21,323 nucleotides of DNA. Source: Bacteroidales bacterium (GTDB lineage Bacteria > Bacteroidota > Bacteroidia > Bacteroidales > Muribaculaceae). The notes below the pieces were generated by a model. That model was not told the DNA's origin. It saw only the letters and a list, made by a program, of their open reading frames with translations, and did not search any database. Numbering within the stretch: position 1 is the first letter of the stretch; each line of letters starts with the position of its first letter. This document shows positions 1 to 5,949 of the stretch, in pieces. The DNA lies in the NCBI GenBank assembly GCA_900767075.1, contig CAAFXX010000047.1, forward strand, positions 1-21,323, read 5' to 3'. The position numbers and the translations under genes are program-made.

Positions 1-29
1 ATTCTGCCATATGACGGTGACAGCCATCC

Positions 30-121
30 TGTAGGGACATGCCTCCGGCATGTGGCACGGATAATGATATAACACGGAGAGCAGCCCAGGCACAGCTACA
101 TGCCGAAGGCATGTCCCTACA
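30..121. repeat. REP-like double-hairpin repeat, family A copy 1
   Basis: The element begins TGTAGGGACATGCC and ends GGCATGTCCCTACA, so its ends are inverted repeats of each other. Each end is also a hairpin by itself: ACATGCC-TCC-GGCATGT on the left and ACATGCC-GAA-GGCATGT on the right. A near-identical copy lies at 18308-18400, and the two also share CGGAGAGC and CAGCTACATGCCGAAGGCATG internally. A decayed relative lies at 4763-4832. The paired-hairpin layout resembles BIME/REP elements. I see no transposase and no target-site duplication. Short reading frames crossing it are not credible genes. Confidence 0.8.
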
Positions 122-224
122 ATTCAAATGCACACCAATTTTATGTGTAAACTATAGACGGTCTTTTGGAAAACATCATGGCATTTCCTGCAATATATTT
201 TTTTCTAAAATTTTTTCTAAATAA

Positions 225-256
225 TTTGGCAGATTAAAAATTTCATTATAACTTTG
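225..256 (+). promoter_or_regulatory. Promoter of the YtrA-type ABC operon
   Basis: A TTTG -33 box (225-228) and a TAACTTTG -7 box (249-256) are separated by 20 nt. This matches the Bacteroidetes housekeeping promoter consensus TTTG-N19-21-TAnnTTTG. Transcription should start around 260-265, inside the palindromic operator that begins at 259. The leader to the first gene at 336 would be about 70-75 nt. Confidence 0.8.
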
Positions 257-258
257 CG

Positions 259-280
259 GTGTATTAATACACTAATACAC
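259..280 (+). promoter_or_regulatory. Palindromic GntR/YtrA-type operator
   Basis: GTGTATTAATACAC at 259-272 is a perfect 14-bp palindrome. It is followed directly by another TAATACAC (273-280), giving a tandem half-site. GTGTA...TACAC palindromes are the known binding style of YtrA-subfamily GntR regulators. The site starts two bases after the -7 box, so a bound regulator would cover the transcription start and block initiation. The operon's own third gene encodes a YtrA-type regulator, which suggests autorepression. Confidence 0.75.
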
Positions 281-335
281 TAAAACGGTAGTAATCCTGC
301 CTGCAAAATAGATTATTCATCAAAAAAATTGCGAT

Positions 336-1178
336 ATGATAAACGTAAGCAACGTCACATTCAGTTACGGATTCCGCAAGGCTCCTGTGCTCAATGATTT
401 TTCGCTGAGTTTCAGCGAGAGCGGGGTCTATGGTTTGCTGGGTTCGAACGGAGTCGGTAAATCCACACTCCTATACATACTGAGCGGTATGCTCACCCCC
501 GATTCAGGAGAGGCTACATATCTCGGGATAAACACGCGCCGTCGACTGCCGATGACCGTGCGGGATCTGATGCTCGTTCCCGAGGAATTCGATCTTCCCT
601 CTATCTCCCTCTCGGAATACGTGAGGCTCACGGCTCCTTTTTATCCCGGTTTCTCGCAAAAGGACATGGAGCGCAACCTGACATATTTCGAACTTGAAGC
701 CGACGTGAACCTCAACAGACTCTCGATGGGGCAGAAAAAGAAGGCTATCCTTGCTTTCGCGTTCGCCTGCCACACTCGCGTGCTTCTGATGGACGAGCCC
801 ACCAACGGTCTCGATATTCCTGCGAAAAGCGCTTTCCGCCGGGTTGTTGCCGAGACCATAGGCGACGATCAGATTATTGTCATCTCCACGCATCAGGTGC
901 GCGACGTGGGGCAGATCCTCGACCATGTCGTTATCATGGACCACAGCCGCGTCCTCCTCGATCAGCCGATGATGCGCATCGAAGACCGTCTCCGCTTCGT
1001 GAACAGTTCCGACAAAGAGACAATCGGGAAGGCACTCTATTCCGAACAGGCTATCGGAGGTGCCTCACTGATTCTCCCCTCCGAAGATTCACCTTCTGCG
1101 GATCCTACCGAGGTAAACCTCGAAATGCTCTTCAATTTCGCGATATCGCAGCCCGAAACCCTGCGGTCGTTGTTTTAA
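336..1178 (+). CDS. ABC transporter ATP-binding protein (YtrB-like)
   Basis: This is the cytoplasmic ATPase subunit of an ABC transporter; substrate unknown. Visible motifs are Walker A GSNGVGKST (residues 36-44), signature LSMGQKKK (129-136), Walker B VLLMDEP (149-155), D-loop GLD (158-160) and H-loop STH (His186). The usual Q-loop glutamine appears to be replaced by a VPEE stretch (81-84), as in some exporter-type ATPases of this group. The signature is MGQ rather than SGGQ, also common in YtrB-like proteins. After about residue 230 there is a roughly 50-residue tail typical of this subfamily. It is first in the operon, 21 nt before the permease, and the regulator encoded downstream belongs to the YtrA family. 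YtrA-type operons are often induced by cell-envelope stress, but nothing here fixes the substrate. Confidence 0.9.
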   Translation: MINVSNVTFSYGFRKAPVLNDFSLSFSESGVYGLLGSNGVGKSTLLYILSGMLTPDSGEATYLGINTRRRLPMTVRDLMLVPEEFDLPSISLSEYVRLTAPFYPGFSQKDMERNLTYFELEADVNLNRLSMGQKKKAILAFAFACHTRVLLMDEPTNGLDIPAKSAFRRVVAETIGDDQIIVISTHQVRDVGQILDHVVIMDHSRVLLDQPMMRIEDRLRFVNSSDKETIGKALYSEQAIGGASLILPSEDSPSADPTEVNLEMLFNFAISQPETLRSLF

Positions 1179-1199
1179 ACTTATAATATAAAGATACTT

Positions 1200-2048
1200 A
1201 TGGCTAATCAGATATTCGATATCGACCGTTTCGGTCTTTATTTCAGGAAATACGTCACAGAGAACCGACGCATGCTCGGCATCTATGCCCTTGAGCTGCT
1301 CCTCATCCCGGCGGCAGTGCTCTGTTTCTCGATATGGCTTTCGGATCCCTACAGTAGAATTAATGTGTTGATGAGATATGGCTCTGATTTCTTCTCTGGT
1401 TTCGATCTTGTCTGGGGGACCGAGAGATCCCTCTTTACGACACTTTTCGGGCTGTTCGCGGCAATCGGGGCGTCGCTTTTCTACAATGTCCTTTCAAAAA
1501 AGAAATCGCGCATAGTGCTTTTCAACACTCCGGCATCCGATCTTGAGAAAAGCGTCACCTATTTCCTTATATATATAATAGGTGTGATCCTGCTTTTCTT
1601 TGCAGGAAGCATACTTGCCGATTATGTGCGCATTCCGCTTTGCCGCTATTTGGCTCCCGAGGGGACCTTCATAAAGCCTTTCCCTCTGAAAGCTATCTTC
1701 ATCGGGCTGTCGCTGGGAGGCGTGTCGACCGGATATGCAGCTTCAGCCACCTTCTTCGGGCAGTTATGGGCTTACCTCCTTTTCTGCAGCTTCTTCCTTC
1801 TCTTCAGCTCGGTGTGGCCGCATAAATCCTTCCTGAAGACGGTGTTGCTCTTCATTGTCATGATAATGGCACTTATACTTGTGGGATACTGCGGGTTCAG
1901 GCTCTTCTACAACGCTCCGATCACACTCCGCGACGTGGAGGCTTCCTACGATGTCACCATGTGGGTTGCCACTGCTGTGGTCGTGATAGTGTCGGCGGCA
2001 TTCACCGTCACTGCCTACTTCCGCTTCAAGGAATGGGATGTTGTATGA
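1200..2048 (+). CDS. ABC transporter permease, six-helix membrane subunit
   Basis: This is a 282-residue membrane protein with about six hydrophobic segments, near residues 26-48, 78-96, 118-140, 180-205, 212-232 and 252-272. The sequence FNTPASDLEKSVTYFLIY (about 108-125) resembles the TLPASxxEKxxxR-type loop common in Bacteroidetes ABC-2-like permeases that pair with YtrB-like ATPases. It has no periplasmic substrate-binding domain. It is presumably the membrane partner of the ATPase encoded immediately upstream and the target of the regulator encoded immediately downstream. Family-level assignment rests on topology and context, not on a strong sequence signature. Confidence 0.8.
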   Translation: MANQIFDIDRFGLYFRKYVTENRRMLGIYALELLLIPAAVLCFSIWLSDPYSRINVLMRYGSDFFSGFDLVWGTERSLFTTLFGLFAAIGASLFYNVLSKKKSRIVLFNTPASDLEKSVTYFLIYIIGVILLFFAGSILADYVRIPLCRYLAPEGTFIKPFPLKAIFIGLSLGGVSTGYAASATFFGQLWAYLLFCSFFLLFSSVWPHKSFLKTVLLFIVMIMALILVGYCGFRLFYNAPITLRDVEASYDVTMWVATAVVVIVSAAFTVTAYFRFKEWDVV

Positions 2049-2061
2049 TAAATCACGGATC

Positions 2062-2439
2062 ATGATATTCGAGGAAAATTCAAAAGCGATATATCTGCAG
2101 ATAGCCGATGCAATCTCCGATGCTATCGCATCGGGTGAATATGCCGAGGAAGAGCGGCTGCCGTCGGTGCGGGAATACGCCGCGCAGGTGCAGGTTAACG
2201 CCAACACCGTGATGCGCGCCTACGAGATGCTCTCCCAGCGCTCCCTTATCCACAATAGGCGCGGAATAGGATATTTTGTATCGCCCGGTGCCCGGGAGTC
2301 GATCATGAGGGAGAGGGGTGACCGCCTTCGCTCCGATGGGCTGGAATCCACCTTCTCGATGCTCCGGCATCTGGGCATCTCTCCCGATGAACTGCGCGGC
2401 CTATATGCCGCTTACCTGAACAGACAGAATGATAACTGA
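2062..2439 (+). CDS. GntR-family (YtrA subfamily) transcriptional regulator
   Basis: This is a short GntR regulator of about 125 residues: an N-terminal winged helix-turn-helix and only a small C-terminal helical dimerisation region, the YtrA layout. The segment from PSVREYAAQVQVNANTVMRA to the wing RRGIGYFV is characteristic. I chose the ATG at 2062 because the family begins close to xxFEENxxxIYLQIADxI. An in-frame ATG at 2038 would add eight residues and overlap the permease end by 11 nt. The likely target is the GTGTATTAATACAC operator at 259-272, placing the gene under its own control. Having the regulator third in the operon, not first, differs from the Bacillus ytr arrangement. Confidence 0.9.
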   Translation: MIFEENSKAIYLQIADAISDAIASGEYAEEERLPSVREYAAQVQVNANTVMRAYEMLSQRSLIHNRRGIGYFVSPGARESIMRERGDRLRSDGLESTFSMLRHLGISPDELRGLYAAYLNRQNDN

Positions 2440-2503
2440 TGCCGATCCGTAATTCCGGCTCCCGTGCCGGTTGTGACGACAGGCGTCGAAACAAACAAAA
2501 GAT

Positions 2504-2602
2504 ATGAAAGTCAAGAAAACAACTTATGTGATAGCGGGCTATATAATGGCATTCCTTCTCCTCAGCTTCTTCGCACCGCTGATATTCTGTGTACTCAAAT
2601 GA
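2504..2602 (+). CDS. 32-residue single-helix membrane protein
   Basis: This small reading frame begins MKVKKTTYVIAGYIMAFLLL and ends CVLK. It has a positively charged N-terminus (three Lys in the first five residues) followed by about 22 hydrophobic residues, a classic N-in single transmembrane helix. It lies 64 nt after the regulator, has an A-rich leader (AAACAAACAAAAGAT), and is followed 41 nt later by a strong hairpin, so it appears to be the last gene of the operon. It could be an accessory subunit that stabilises or modulates the ABC transporter. I do not recognise a named family. Confidence 0.6.
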   Translation: MKVKKTTYVIAGYIMAFLLLSFFAPLIFCVLK

Positions 2603-2643
2603 TTATATAATGATTTAACAATTAAGAGATTCCTCCAATGAAG

Positions 2644-2684
2644 GGAAGCAGTGGCTGAGCCGTTCCGGCTCTTCTGCTGCTTCC
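2644..2684 (+). terminator. Long hairpin ending the ABC/GntR operon
   Basis: GGAAGCAG (2644-2651) pairs with CTGCTTCC (2677-2684). An inner stem GAGCCG/CGGCTC (2657-2662 and 2666-2671) closes a TTC loop, and the two stems are separated by a 5x5 internal loop. The 3' side lacks a long T tract (TGCCTTGTTG), so termination efficiency is uncertain. The hairpin may instead protect the 3' end. Confidence 0.55.
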
Positions 2685-2711
2685 TGCCTTGTTGTCGGGG
2701 CGCTTTCTTGA

Positions 2712-2822
2712 TTCCTTCGAAAGCGTCGGAACACCGGAAGCTCCCCGACATATCTACATTCTCCGCAAACAGAGAAGTTGGGAGCGTCGGCGAGTTTCCG
2801 GTGTTCCGACGCTTGCGGAGGA
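2712..2822. repeat. Inverted pair of family B repeats
   Basis: Two copies of a roughly 39-bp repeat face each other. The left copy (2712-2750) carries AAGCGTCGGAACACCGGAAG. The right copy (2784-2822) is its reverse complement, TTTCCGGTGTTCCGACGCTT. Further copies are at 16979-17020 and 18671-18711. Within copies, CGTCGG or GTCGG pairs with CCGACG or CCGAC, so each can fold into a hairpin. The pair sits between the ABC operon hairpin and the sulP promoter. Confidence 0.75.
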
Positions 2823-2856
2823 AGAGGGGGAATCGCCATCTGTTAAAAATTTTTAC

Positions 2857-2881
2857 ATTTCGCGAAATTTTTGTAATTTTG
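2857..2881 (+). promoter_or_regulatory. sulP promoter -7 box with upstream palindrome
   Basis: TAATTTTG at 2874-2881 matches the TAnnTTTG -7 consensus, which would start transcription near 2886 with a leader of about 75 nt. The expected -33 position (about 2850-2854) is only T-rich, so the promoter is partly degenerate. A 12-bp perfect palindrome, ATTTCGCGAAAT (2857-2868), occupies the spacer and could be an operator. Confidence 0.55.
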
Positions 2882-2960
2882 CGCGAAAATTAAAGCGAAG
2901 TAAATTACAGGTAAAAATCGGCATTCTTCTCTAATCCGGAATGTCACAGGTCAAGAAGTT

Positions 2961-4688
2961 ATGAAAATAGTGAGGAAACCGGATTTCCATCCGGCATTGC
3001 TTAGCGTGTGCAGGGATTATAGCGCGTCAAAATTCCGCAGTGATTTGGTGTCAGGTATCGTGGTGGGCATCGTGGCGCTCCCGCTGGCGATTGCCTTTGC
3101 GATAGCCAGCGGTGTCAGTCCGACCGTAGGTCTTGTCACAGCCGTGATCGGCGGCTTCATCGTCTCGGCGTTCGGCGGCAACTCCGTCCAGATCGGCGGT
3201 CCGACGGGGGCCTTCATCGTGATCATCTACAACATCATCCAGCTCTATGGCCTTCAGGGCCTGGCGATCGCCACCTTCCTCGCCGGATGCATACTCCTGC
3301 TGATGGGTTTCTTTCGGCTCGGCACGATGATAAAGTTCATTCCTTATCCGATTGTTGTCGGGTTTACCGCCGGTATCGCGCTCACTATATTCTCCACCCA
3401 GATGCCCGATTTTTTCGGTCTGACCATCGATGAGGCGGTTCCGGGCGATTTCATCGGCAAATGGCGCGTCTATATCTCCAGCTTCGGCTCCGTCGATTCC
3501 ATGACGCTCGCCGTCGGTATGCTCTCTTTGCTTATCATTATCCTTACCCCTAAGGTTTCGCGCCGTATGCCGGGAGCCCTCACGGCAATTGTGGTCGTCA
3601 CTTCCATCACCTGGGTCATGCGGGAATTCTTCGGAATTGAAGGTGTGCAGACCATCGGCGACCGGTTCGGCAATCTTCAGCCGGTGATTCCCGAATTCTC
3701 ACACATCGGCATCAATATGGAGTCGATAAACCTTCTGCTCCCTTCCGCCTTTACGATTGCCATGCTCGGGGCCATCGAGAGCCTGCTGAGCGCCACCGTC
3801 GCCGACGGACGCACCGGCTCGCGCACCGACTGCAACACCGAGCTGATAGGGCAGGGGCTTGCCAACGTCGCCGTCCCCCTCTTCGGCGGTATCCCGGTCA
3901 CGGGAGCCATTGCACGCACCATGACCAATATCACCAACGGCGGACGAACGCCTGTCGCCGGTATCGTTCACGCCGCTGTGCTTCTCTGTGTCTTCCTTTT
4001 CGCCATGCCTCTGATCAACCTTGTGCCGATGGCATGTCTTGCCGCCGTGCTTATCATGGTCAGCTTCAACATGAGCGGATGGCGCACCATCAAGGGTATG
4101 CTTCATAACCCGAAGGGGGATGTGTCGGTGCTGATAGTCACGTTTCTGCTGACCGTGGTCTTCAACCTTACAATTGCGATAGAAATCGGGCTTCTGCTTG
4201 CCGCGGTGCTTTTCATGCGCCGCGTCACGGAAAACACTACCATCCGCGTCTATGGCGAGCAGCTCGACGCCGCCGCCGACACCGATCTCAGCAAGCACGA
4301 GGTGCTCGACCTGCATCCCGGCGTCTCCGTATATGAGATTGACGGACCGTTCTTCTTCGGCGCCGCCACTAAGTTCGACGAGATCGTGCGCCTCTCGCTT
4401 CAGGAAGCGCCGAAGGTGCGCATCATACGTATGAGAAAAGTTCCGTTCATCGACTCCACCGGCATCCATAACCTTCAGATCCTGATTGAATCGTCGCATG
4501 AGGAGGGGATACATATAGTGCTTTCAGGCGTGCGCGACAATGTGCGCAACGACCTTCATAAGGCAGGCATCGACCGGCTTATAGGCTCCGACCATATATG
4601 CGACCATATCTCCAAGGCTGTCATAGCGGCGAATGCCATTGCCGACGCCGAATCGGGCGGAAACCTGCGGCTCGCTCCGGAAGCGTAA
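2961..4688 (+). CDS. SulP-family inorganic anion transporter with STAS domain
   Basis: This 575-residue inner-membrane protein belongs to the SulP/SLC26 family, whose members carry sulfate, bicarbonate or other anions. The N-terminal part (about residues 25-420) holds 10-14 hydrophobic segments with family-typical stretches SGIVVGIVALPLAIAFAIAS and GGNSVQIGGPTGAF. A QGLANVAVPLFGGIPVTGAI stretch is also typical. The C-terminal part (about 450-555) is a STAS domain: VYEIDGPFFFGAA followed by the FIDSTGIHNL motif, with Asp498-Ser499 at the position phosphorylated in anti-sigma-factor antagonists. Length fits the family. It is monocistronic, between its own promoter and a strong terminator. Substrate cannot be read from the sequence; bicarbonate and sulfate are the usual candidates. 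Confidence 0.93.
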   Translation: MKIVRKPDFHPALLSVCRDYSASKFRSDLVSGIVVGIVALPLAIAFAIASGVSPTVGLVTAVIGGFIVSAFGGNSVQIGGPTGAFIVIIYNIIQLYGLQGLAIATFLAGCILLLMGFFRLGTMIKFIPYPIVVGFTAGIALTIFSTQMPDFFGLTIDEAVPGDFIGKWRVYISSFGSVDSMTLAVGMLSLLIIILTPKVSRRMPGALTAIVVVTSITWVMREFFGIEGVQTIGDRFGNLQPVIPEFSHIGINMESINLLLPSAFTIAMLGAIESLLSATVADGRTGSRTDCNTELIGQGLANVAVPLFGGIPVTGAIARTMTNITNGGRTPVAGIVHAAVLLCVFLFAMPLINLVPMACLAAVLIMVSFNMSGWRTIKGMLHNPKGDVSVLIVTFLLTVVFNLTIAIEIGLLLAAVLFMRRVTENTTIRVYGEQLDAAADTDLSKHEVLDLHPGVSVYEIDGPFFFGAATKFDEIVRLSLQEAPKVRIIRMRKVPFIDSTGIHNLQILIESSHEEGIHIVLSGVRDNVRNDLHKAGIDRLIGSDHICDHISKAVIAANAIADAESGGNLRLAPEA

Positions 4689-4721
4689 GGCAGAAAGGAC
4701 TAATCGGAAGCTTAAATAATT

Positions 4722-4751
4722 AAGCGGAATGCCCGGGCATTCCGCTTTTTT
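4722..4751 (+). terminator. Rho-independent terminator of sulP
   Basis: A perfect palindrome spans 4722-4747 (AAGCGGAATGCCC paired with GGGCATTCCGCTT) and runs into a T6 tract ending at 4751. It starts 34 nt after the sulP stop. The A-rich 5' side gives only a weak T tract on the minus strand, so it acts mainly on the plus strand. Confidence 0.9.
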
Positions 4752-4762
4752 GTTATTGATAC

Positions 4763-4832
4763 ACATGCCTGGCTATATGTCGGGCTGCATTCGGGATACG
4801 TCCGGCTACATGCCGGAGGAATGTCCCTGCAG
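4763..4832. repeat. Degenerate family A repeat
   Basis: The segment begins ACATGCCTGGCTATATGTCG and later contains GGCTACATGCCGGAGGAATG, then TCCCTGCAGG. It preserves the order and spacing of the family A element at 30-121 and 18308-18400 but with many substitutions, so it is probably a decayed copy. From 4833 to 4954 I see only AT-rich sequence without a credible gene. Confidence 0.5.
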
Positions 4833-4954
4833 GAAATGCGCGCCGCCGCTTGTGCCGGATATATTTGTGGGGAAGGAAGAGGGGAATATCGAAGATTATA
4901 GATCGGGCAAGTGTTAAATCGAAAAAATTGAATTTAATATTTTAAAAATTCATT

Positions 4955-4971
4955 CTCTCTTGGTAAGAGAG
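4955..4971 (+). repeat. Left inverted repeat (IRL) of the inverton
   Basis: CTCTCTTGGTAAGAGAG is the exact reverse complement of 5162-5178. One further matching base outside each repeat (T at 4954, A at 5179) extends the match to 18 bp. On the minus strand the hairpin is followed by AATGAATTTTT, so it might also weakly terminate the leftward transcript. Confidence 0.85.
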
Positions 4972-4985
4972 GTTCTAATTTGATG

Positions 4986-5017
4986 CAAAGTTAATAAACA
5001 TCTATAAAACTTGCAAA
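4986..5017 (-). promoter_or_regulatory. Promoter inside the inverton, facing left (OFF orientation)
   Basis: On the minus strand, TTTG (5014-5017) is followed after exactly 20 nt by TAACTTTG (4986-4993), a complete Bacteroidetes promoter. Transcription would start near 4979 and run left through IRL toward the sulP 3' end, away from the fimbrial genes. Inversion maps position x to 10133-x. The -7 box would move to 5140-5147 on the plus strand with a start near 5154, driving the operon. I find no TAnnTTTG box facing right inside the segment as it stands. Confidence 0.8.
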
Positions 5018-5161
5018 TTTTCGCGGCTCTTGAATTCTTAAAAAATCGTATTAATGTGTTAAAATGGCATATCAGGGGTGCCTGTTGAGAATAAGTTTAA
5101 ACACAATTCCTAAATTTAATTTTTCATACTCTTAATTTACAGACTTTTACACAATATTTAT

Positions 5162-5178
5162 CTCTCTTACCAAGAGAG
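5162..5178 (-). repeat. Right inverted repeat (IRR) of the inverton
   Basis: CTCTCTTACCAAGAGAG is the exact reverse complement of IRL at 4955-4971. Its outer edge is the junction through which an ON-orientation transcript would pass into the fimbrial leader. Confidence 0.85.
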
Positions 5179-5370
5179 AGGCTTTGAAGCTTGAAAACTC
5201 ATTGACTTGTATAGTGCCTGCCAACGGGGTGTGAGATGACATTCCACGTCGATGTTTTCCTTCTCCGGCGAACTACTAACCACTTTAATGCCCCAAGGCG
5301 CTGATCAATTGTCCGGGTGTTCATGAAACTAACGCAAACGATTATTGTGAAGATTAATAATCACTAAATA
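5179..5370 (+). other. Fixed leader region of the fimbrial operon
   Basis: These 192 bases between the inverton and the first fimbrial gene would be the constant part of the 5' untranslated region in the ON state. I find no TAnnTTTG promoter box facing right, which supports dependence on the invertible promoter. A 22-codon frame starting at 5235 is present but has no clear coding signal. The last 20 bases are A/T-rich (TTAATAATCACTAAATA), typical of Bacteroidetes translation starts. Confidence 0.5.
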
Positions 5371-5937
5371 ATGAGACACTTATTGATAATAGGAGCGTTG
5401 CTCATGTCGCTGTGCGCGAGCGCTCAGGTGGCGCTTAAAACCAACGTCCTTTACGACGCCGCGCTAAGCCCTAATATCGGGGTGGAGGTAGGACTTTCCA
5501 AGAAATTCAGCCTCGAAGTCAGCGGACAGGGAAATTTCTGGACGGTCAACGACCACAAGTGGAAACATTGGCTCGTGCAGCCCGAAGCCCGTTATTGGTT
5601 CTGCCAGCCTTTCGGCGGCCATTTTTTAGGACTCCATGCCTTGGGCGGTGAGTTCAACGTCGGCAACTTCGACCTCCCGGTTAACTTCCTGGGTACGAAT
5701 TTCAAAAAATTCAAGGACAACCGCTATCAGGGCTGGATGGCAGGCGTGGGCGTGGCATACGGCTATGCATGGATGCTCCACAAGCACTGGAACCTCGAGG
5801 CAGAGCTCGGCATAGGCTGGATCTACAGTCACTTCGACAGGTATGAGTGCCTCGGCTGCGGACGCAAGACCGGCAAGGGCCACCACAACTATTTCGGACC
5901 CACAAAGGCCGCCATAAACCTCGTATATATCTTCTAA
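5371..5937 (+). CDS. DUF3575-family outer-membrane beta-barrel protein
   Basis: This 188-residue protein has a Sec signal peptide (MRHLLIIGALLMSLCASAQ). The mature part alternates short amphipathic strands: VALKTNVLYDAALSPNIGVE, then SLEVSGQGNFW, the WLVQPEARYW stretch, and a final NLVYIF ending in Phe, the usual C-terminal residue of outer-membrane barrels. DUF3575 proteins recur beside DUF3868 and FimB/Mfa2-type genes in Bacteroidales fimbrial loci. It is first in the operon, 12 nt before the next gene. A role in subunit translocation or anchoring at the outer membrane is inference. Confidence 0.8.
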   Translation: MRHLLIIGALLMSLCASAQVALKTNVLYDAALSPNIGVEVGLSKKFSLEVSGQGNFWTVNDHKWKHWLVQPEARYWFCQPFGGHFLGLHALGGEFNVGNFDLPVNFLGTNFKKFKDNRYQGWMAGVGVAYGYAWMLHKHWNLEAELGIGWIYSHFDRYECLGCGRKTGKGHHNYFGPTKAAINLVYIF

Positions 5938-5949
5938 AAAAGCTATCAC

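Larger units (their letters stand above)
4955..5178. other. Candidate invertible promoter segment (inverton) upstream of the fimbrial operon
   Basis: The left repeat CTCTCTTGGTAAGAGAG (4955-4971) and the right repeat CTCTCTTACCAAGAGAG (5162-5178) are perfect 17-bp reverse complements, separated by 190 bp. Each repeat is itself a 7+3+7 quasi-palindrome. Only the central GGT/ACC gives it direction, as at a recombinase crossover site with two symmetric half-sites. The segment holds one strong promoter, on the minus strand. It contains no gene and has no target-site duplication, so a MITE is less likely. Invertible promoters of this size upstream of surface-structure operons are well known in Bacteroidales. 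No recombinase is encoded here, so inversion would need one acting in trans. Confidence 0.8.

Noticed and set aside
39..224. Possible small protein across the first repeat
   Set aside because: Its first third is the family A palindrome and the rest runs into the promoter region of the ABC operon; no coding signal.
265..280. Start of a CRISPR or tandem-repeat array (TAATACAC twice)
   Set aside because: Only two 8-bp units without spacers; better explained as a palindromic operator plus an extra half-site.
3699..4514. A 271-codon minus-strand frame opposite sulP
   Set aside because: The product is His/Asp/Gly-rich without any recognisable motif, while the plus strand encodes a full SulP protein with all family features.
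4833..4954. tRNA or other structured RNA gene between sulP and the inverton
   Set aside because: No cloverleaf-type pairing or conserved T-loop (GTTCRANNC) visible in this AT-rich stretch.
4955..5178. MITE or small insertion sequence instead of an inverton
   Set aside because: The flanks show no direct target duplication (CATT on the left, AGGC on the right), the repeats are internally symmetric as at recombination sites, and the interior is a promoter placed next to a surface-structure operon. Not fully excluded.
5235..5303. 22-codon upstream ORF in the fimbrial leader
   Set aside because: No start context, conservation or attenuator-like composition that would support translation; mentioned only as part of the leader.
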